From DASZQY01 sp048498575 (GTDB lineage Bacteria; Pseudomonadota; Alphaproteobacteria; Rhizobiales; Kaistiaceae): a stretch of DNA of 9,861 nucleotides. Below the pieces are notes generated by a model, which worked only from the letters and a program-made list of their open reading frames with translations, had not been told where the DNA came from and searched no databases. The position numbers and the translations under genes were made by a program. The DNA lies in NCBI GenBank assembly GCA_048498575.1, contig JBEHXS010000101.1:1-9861 (forward strand). Direction: 5' to 3'. Below are positions 6,358-9,861 of this stretch, in pieces; position 1 is the stretch's first letter; each line of letters opens with the position of its first letter.

Positions 6358-6768
6358 ATGACACGGCTTACTCTCGGCCTTTCGGCCGCCCTTCTCTTCT
6401 CGGGCCTCTCGGTTGGCGTAGCTTTCGCCGCCGCACCGGTCACGACCTATGAGGACTCCTCCCTCGGCAAGGTGCTCGCCGACGCGAAGGGGATGACGCT
6501 TTACACGTTCGACAACGACGGCAAGGGCGCCACGAAGTCGTCCTGCACCGGCAAGTGCGTCGTTGCCTGGCCGCCGTTCGTAGCGCCGGCCGACGCCACC
6601 GCCTCCGGCGACTGGACCGTCGTCGACGGCCAGGACAAGGACGGCAACGCCATCAAGATCTGGTCGTACGAAGGCTGGCCTCTCTACTACTGGGCCAACG
6701 ACAAGAAGCCGGGCGACGTGGACGGCGACGGCAAGGGCGGCGTCTGGCACGTCGTCAAGCAGGACTAG
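6358..6768 (+). CDS. Exported protein with PF03640/COG4315 secreted repeats (YxFxxD motif)
   Basis: A 136 aa exported protein. Residues 1-24 form a signal peptide: basic MTR, a hydrophobic core, and cleavage predicted after AFA before AAPVTT. No lipobox cysteine exists, so despite the family's common 'lipoprotein' name this one should be a soluble periplasmic or secreted protein. The mature chain holds two copies of the family repeat. The first has YTFDND (49-54) then a CTGKC pair (C63, C67) and WPPF. The second has YYWAND (110-115), KKPGD and GKGGVWHVV. The cysteines may form a disulfide. Acidic loops resembling Ca-binding DxDxDG patterns occur at 120-125 (DVDGDG) and 90-96. The family's function is not established. 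It is divergent from fabI, with 163 bases between starts, and followed by a strong hairpin at 6820-6853, suggesting a monocistronic unit. Confidence 0.88.
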   Translation: MTRLTLGLSAALLFSGLSVGVAFAAAPVTTYEDSSLGKVLADAKGMTLYTFDNDGKGATKSSCTGKCVVAWPPFVAPADATASGDWTVVDGQDKDGNAIKIWSYEGWPLYYWANDKKPGDVDGDGKGGVWHVVKQD

Positions 6769-6819
6769 TTCAACCCCGGTGTGCCGGCGGCGGCTGCCAC
6801 CGCCACCTGCACTCCAACG

Positions 6820-6853
6820 CCGGGCGGCGGGCGTCTCGACGCCTGCCGCCCGG
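6820..6853 (+). terminator. Strong 16-bp-stem hairpin between the exported-protein and FAD-oxidase genes
   Basis: Bases 6820-6835 and 6838-6853 are inverted complements over 16 positions with a single G-T wobble (6829/6844). The innermost pairs probably open to give a 4-base loop. It is very G+C-rich and lies 51 bases after the exported-protein stop and 21 bases before the FAD-oxidase ATG at 6875. Position and strength suggest a terminator for the upstream gene. No T tract follows on either strand, so it may instead end mRNA decay or structure the leader of the next gene. Confidence 0.5.
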
Positions 6854-6874
6854 TCGCCTACAAATCGGCGCAGC

Positions 6875-8293
6875 ATGGATGCGCCTTCCCCGAGCCTGCT
6901 CGACCAGTTCGCCGCGATCGTCGGCGCGCCCTACGCGCTTCGCGATGCCGCGGCCATCGCGCCCTATCTGATCGAGCCCAGGGACAAATTCGGCGGAGCC
7001 ACGTCGCTGGTGCTCCGCCCCGGCTCGATCGCCGAAGTCTCCGCCATCCTCGCGCTCGCCAACCGCACGCGCACGCCGATCGTGCCGCAGGGCGGCAATA
7101 CCGGCGTCGTCGGCGGCCAGATGCCATCCCTCGCCGGAAATGAGCTCGTTGTCTCGATGTCGCGGCTGAACCGGGTGCGTGTCGTCGACCCGGCGAACAA
7201 TACGATGACGGTCGACGCCGGCGTCACACTCGCGGCGGCGCGCGAGGCAGCGGAAGCGGCGGACCGGCTGTTCCCGCTCTCGCTGGCCTCGGAAGGCTCC
7301 TGCCAGATCGGCGGCAATCTTTCGACCAACGCCGGCGGGACGGCGGTGCTCGCCTACGGCAACACGCGCGACCTCACGCTCGGCGTGGAAGCCGTGCTGC
7401 CCAGCGGCGAAATCTGGAACGGCCTCAGAACGCTGCGCAAGGACAACACCGGATACGACCTCAAGGACATCTTCATCGGCGCCGAAGGGACGCTCGGCAT
7501 CATCACCGGCGCCGTGCTGAAGCTGTTCCCGCGACCGAAGGGCGTCGGCGTGGCAATCGTCGGCGTTCCCGACACGAGCGCAGCGCTGGCGCTCCTCAAC
7601 GTCGCGCGGTCGAATGCCGGCGGCTCGCTGACCGCGGCCGAGCTGATGCCGCGCATCGCGATCGAGACGGTTGCGCGCTTCGTACCCGGCGTGCGCGACC
7701 CGCTGGCCGCGCCGCACGCCTGGTACATGCTGCTCGAGGTTTCGTCGGCGCTGTCGCAGGCGGCGGCCGACGCGACGCTGGAGGCGATCTTCGCCGAAGG
7801 CAGCGCGGCCGGTCTCGTCGAGGACGGGGCGCTGGCGCAATCCGCCCAGCAGGCCGCCGACTTCTGGCGCATCCGCGAGACGCTGTCCGAGGTACAGAAG
7901 CATCTCGGCGGCTCGATCAAGCACGACGTCGCGGTGCCGGTCGGCAAGGTGCCGGAGCTTCTGGCGCGGGCCGACGTGGCGGCCGAGAAGGTAGCGCCGG
8001 GATGCCGGCCGTTCGCCTTCGGCCACTTCGGCGACGGCAACATCCACCTCAACATCAGCCAGCCCGAGGGCATGGACAAACAGGCGTATCTGGCGCGCTG
8101 GGGCGACATGAATGCCGCCATCCACGCGATCGTCCTCGACCTCGGCGGCACCATCTCGGCCGAGCACGGCATCGGCCGGCTGAAGCGGGAAATGCTGGCG
8201 CAGGTGAAGTCGCCGGTGGAGCTCGCGACCATGCGGGCGATCAAGGCGGCGCTCGACCCGAACGGGATCATGAACCCGGGTAAGGTATTGTAA
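6875..8293 (+). CDS. FAD-binding oxidase, D-2-hydroxyglutarate/D-lactate dehydrogenase-like (GlcD/VAO family)
   Basis: The 472 aa flavoprotein should oxidise a D-2-hydroxy acid, passing electrons to an acceptor such as an electron-transfer flavoprotein or quinone. The N-terminal FAD-binding (PCMH) domain has PQGGNTGVVGG (71-81), GGNLSTNAGG (146-155) and FIGAEGTLGIITGAVLKLFP (200-219). The C-terminal FAD-oxidase domain has W-x-x-RE (331-335), GHFGDGNIHLN (383-393, with H384 and H391) and SAEHGIGRLK (428-437, with E430 and H431). The last two supply metal-ligand positions of human D2HGDH. It ends with the family's usual DPNGIMNPGKVL. The ATG at 6875 was chosen because the frame's extension back to GTG 6779 reads low-complexity Arg/Pro and crosses the hairpin. 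No clear Shine-Dalgarno is seen. D-lactate, D-2-hydroxyglutarate and glycolate are all possible substrates. Confidence 0.93.
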   Translation: MDAPSPSLLDQFAAIVGAPYALRDAAAIAPYLIEPRDKFGGATSLVLRPGSIAEVSAILALANRTRTPIVPQGGNTGVVGGQMPSLAGNELVVSMSRLNRVRVVDPANNTMTVDAGVTLAAAREAAEAADRLFPLSLASEGSCQIGGNLSTNAGGTAVLAYGNTRDLTLGVEAVLPSGEIWNGLRTLRKDNTGYDLKDIFIGAEGTLGIITGAVLKLFPRPKGVGVAIVGVPDTSAALALLNVARSNAGGSLTAAELMPRIAIETVARFVPGVRDPLAAPHAWYMLLEVSSALSQAAADATLEAIFAEGSAAGLVEDGALAQSAQQAADFWRIRETLSEVQKHLGGSIKHDVAVPVGKVPELLARADVAAEKVAPGCRPFAFGHFGDGNIHLNISQPEGMDKQAYLARWGDMNAAIHAIVLDLGGTISAEHGIGRLKREMLAQVKSPVELATMRAIKAALDPNGIMNPGKVL

Positions 8294-8442
8294 ACGCTTA
8301 GAGTCCCCGGCGCGCCTCAGCTTCGGCGATCGTTCAAATTGCACCGATCGGTTTAAGCCGACTCGAAGTCTCCTCTGCGATAGTCGTGTTCAACGCGAGG
8401 TCCACAACAAGCGGGCCCGCAGGGAGAGTAGAGGCGTCAACA
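8294..8442. other. Intergenic leader of the DUF6101-like gene with paired CGATCG palindromes
   Basis: This 149-base gap holds two CGATCG palindromes (8328-8333 and 8345-8350) flanking the A/T-richer TTCAAATTGCAC. They could pair as a 6-bp hairpin or mark a protein-binding site. No convincing -35/-10 pair or T-run terminator was found. The frame of the next gene is open back to GTG 8386, but codons there (TCA, ACA, AGA, GTA) are unlike this genome's usual G/C-ending ones, so the stretch is treated as non-coding. Confidence 0.3.
8431..8434 (+). promoter_or_regulatory. Shine-Dalgarno deciding the start of the DUF6101-like gene
   Basis: GAGG lies 8 bases before GTG 8443, with a further purine-rich AGGGAGAG at 8421-8428. 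No comparable site precedes the alternative GTG at 8386. Confidence 0.55.
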
Positions 8443-8985
8443 GTGACCGGCGGAGCAACCGTCGGGTCGAGCCGCGACTATCGGCTCGATCCGCACACGT
8501 TGCCGGCCCGTGGTCCAGCCGTTACCGGCGGGATCGCAGCCGCAACGTTCATCGTCGAGCGCGACCGCGCGGTCGTGACGCGTGACGGCCACACGCGCGC
8601 CGAGCCGCTGACTGCTTATCGCGGCGTGGCAGTGCGCATGGAATCCGCCGACGACAACGGCTCGGTGGTGGCCTTCGTCGAGCTGCTGCACGCCGACCCG
8701 GAACTGACGCTGACGCTCGCCGTCGCGCACGATCCCGGCGAGATCGCCGCCGACTGGCAGGCGTGGGCCCGTTTGCTCAACCTGCCGCTCCTGATCGTCG
8801 GACAGGACGGTTCGGTCGGCGAGCCGCTGGCCGCCTATCGCGGCGTCATCATGAGCCGCCCCAAGCCGCGCCGCCGCCACTCGTTCTTCGCCAAGCGGCG
8901 CCCCCGCTTCCTGACGCGGCGCAAGGTCGGCCACCTCGACGCGGTCCGCGTCGTGTTCGGACAGGAAATCATCGCGCGCGACTAG
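8443..8985 (+). CDS. DUF6101-like basic protein of unknown function
   Basis: A predicted 180 aa protein of unestablished function, resembling the DUF6101 family found beside ubiA in alphaproteobacteria (recognised from memory, moderate certainty). The N-terminal half carries YRLDPHTLP (13-21). A phrase E-P-L-[TA]-A-Y-R-G-V occurs twice, at 54-62 and 127-135. Between them is DWQAWARLLNLPLLIV, a conserved-looking helix and strand. The C-terminal part is very basic (about 139-164, RPKPRRRHSFFAKRRPR and LTRRK), suggesting contact with nucleic acid or acidic membrane lipids. No signal peptide or membrane segment is seen. GTG at 8443 is preferred over GTG 8386 because of its ribosome binding site and normal codon use; the longer form would be 199 aa. 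Its stop TAG (8983-8985) overlaps the ubiA stop on the other strand. Confidence 0.75.
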   Translation: MTGGATVGSSRDYRLDPHTLPARGPAVTGGIAAATFIVERDRAVVTRDGHTRAEPLTAYRGVAVRMESADDNGSVVAFVELLHADPELTLTLAVAHDPGEIAADWQAWARLLNLPLLIVGQDGSVGEPLAAYRGVIMSRPKPRRRHSFFAKRRPRFLTRRKVGHLDAVRVVFGQEIIARD

Positions 8986-9861
8986 GCGATGGCGCGCACC
9001 AGCGCGTCAGCGACCAGCCCGGCGAACACGATCAGCCCGAAGTCGCGGTTCGAGCGGAAGACCCTCAGGCAATTGTCGGGATCGTCGATACGCAGCGTGC
9101 GCACCTGCCAGAGCAGGTGAAGCGCCGCGCAGGCCAGCCCGACGAATGCGGCTATGCCGGCGTGCGCAAAGACGAAGGCCAGCACGAACAGCGCCATCGC
9201 GCCAGCGAAGAAGCGGGTGACCGCGACGGCAGTATCCTCGCCGAACAGGCGAGCGGTGGAGCGCACGCCGATCAGGGCGTCGTCCTCCTTGTCCTGGTGG
9301 GCGTAGATCGTGTCGTAGGCGATCGTCCACAGGACGCCGCCGGCATAGAGCAACACCGGCGACAGGGCGAGCGAACCCGTGGTCGCCGACCAGCCGACGA
9401 GCGCGCCCCACGAGAACGCGAGCCCAAGGCCGAGCTGCGGCCAATCGGTGATGCGCTTCAGGAACGGGTAGATCGCGACGACGATCAACGACGCGGCGCC
9501 GAGCACGACCGTGAACCAGTTGAACTGGAGCAGCACGATGAGCCCGACGAGCAATTGCGCGGCGAGGAATAGCTGCGCCTGGCGGACGGTGACCTGGCCG
9601 GCGGGGATCGGCCGGGTGCGCGTACGCTCGACCCTGGCATCGAGATCGCGGTCGACGATGTCGTTGTAGGTGCAGCCGGCGCCGCGCATCACGACCGCGC
9701 CGACCAGGAACAGCACGAGGTGCCAGAGATCGGGCAGGCGGCCGAGGGCATCGGTGGCGAGCGCCGACGACCACCACGTCGGCAGGAGAAGCAGCCACCA
9801 GCCGATCGGCCGCTCCAGCCGCGCCAGCCGTGCATACGGGCGCCAGGCAGGCGGCAGCACG
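8982..9861 (-). CDS. ubiA: 4-hydroxybenzoate polyprenyltransferase, 5' end outside the window
   Basis: An integral membrane prenyltransferase that joins a polyprenyl chain to 4-hydroxybenzoate in ubiquinone biosynthesis. Visible residues (at least 292, counted from the codon at 9860) contain RLERPIGWWLLLLPTWW near the start, the first Asp-rich Mg-diphosphate motif NDIVDRDLD (66-74) followed by RTRTRPIPAGQV, and the second, YDTIYAHQDKEDD (182-194), followed by IGVRSTA. About eight hydrophobic segments lie between and after these motifs. Together they identify UbiA rather than heme O synthase (CtaB) or the chlorophyll and menaquinone prenyltransferases. The GTG at 9860 is probably internal, since homologues usually have more residues before LPPAWRPYARL, so the gene is treated as running off the right edge. 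It is convergent with the DUF6101-like gene; their stops overlap in CTAG 8982-8985. Confidence 0.95.
   Translation of the reverse strand, partial: VLPPAWRPYARLARLERPIGWWLLLLPTWWSSALATDALGRLPDLWHLVLFLVGAVVMRGAGCTYNDIVDRDLDARVERTRTRPIPAGQVTVRQAQLFLAAQLLVGLIVLLQFNWFTVVLGAASLIVVAIYPFLKRITDWPQLGLGLAFSWGALVGWSATTGSLALSPVLLYAGGVLWTIAYDTIYAHQDKEDDALIGVRSTARLFGEDTAVAVTRFFAGAMALFVLAFVFAHAGIAAFVGLACAALHLLWQVRTLRIDDPDNCLRVFRSNRDFGLIVFAGLVADALVRAIA

Noticed and set aside
6770..8344. A 524-codon minus-strand frame opposite the FAD oxidase
   Set aside because: Arg/His/Asp-rich shadow of a gene whose motifs are unmistakable on the plus strand.
1..9861. Mobile element, prophage, CRISPR, defence or toxin-antitoxin system
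   Set aside because: All genes fit core metabolism or conserved alphaproteobacterial families, base composition looks even, and no transposase, integrase, terminal repeats or spaced repeats were seen.
9798..9861. GTG at 9860 as the true ubiA start
   Set aside because: Homologues normally have additional residues before the LPPAWRPYARL segment, and the window ends one base later, so the gene is better treated as truncated by the window edge.

Overview
The window is G+C-rich (about two thirds by eye), densely coded bacterial chromosome. Gene content and gene style point to an alphaproteobacterium, most likely Hyphomicrobiales (Rhizobiales). The clues are a fabI-phosphatase-aroC-ribB cluster, a RibB with a decayed GTP cyclohydrolase II tail, a short TrmA/RlmD-like methyltransferase next to tlyA, and a DUF6101-like gene next to ubiA. 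Species cannot be named from sequence alone. I see no tRNA, rRNA, CRISPR array, insertion sequence, phage gene or attachment site, and no gene-free stretch longer than about 165 bases.

Layout. (1) 1-2440, plus strand: the 3' end of a TlyA-type rRNA methyltransferase, overlapped by a uracil-C5 RNA methyltransferase (TRAM domain, Fe-S cysteines), then an integral membrane protein of the UPF0104/MprF-flippase-like family. The first two genes form an RNA-modification pair. (2) 6194-2453, minus strand: an apparent operon in the order fabI (fatty acid elongation), a histidine phosphatase, aroC (chorismate) and a RibBX-type riboflavin gene. Spacings are 26, 113 and 6 bases. (3) 6358-8985, plus strand: a small exported PF03640-type protein divergent from fabI, a D-2-hydroxyglutarate/D-lactate dehydrogenase-like FAD oxidase, and a basic DUF6101-like protein. 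(4) 9861-8982, minus strand: ubiA (ubiquinone biosynthesis), running off the right edge and convergent with the DUF6101-like gene.

The genes are mostly core metabolism: lipid synthesis, shikimate pathway, riboflavin, ubiquinone and RNA modification. I found no convincing new system. The points most worth a second look are the RibB C-terminal domain that has lost its zinc cysteines, the internally repeated and very basic DUF6101-like protein, a 16-bp-stem hairpin just upstream of the FAD oxidase, and compact convergent gene ends (a shared CTAG stop at 8982-8985 and a hairpin filling a 12-base gap at 2441-2452). Several very long open frames on opposite strands are G+C-driven shadows and are not annotated.
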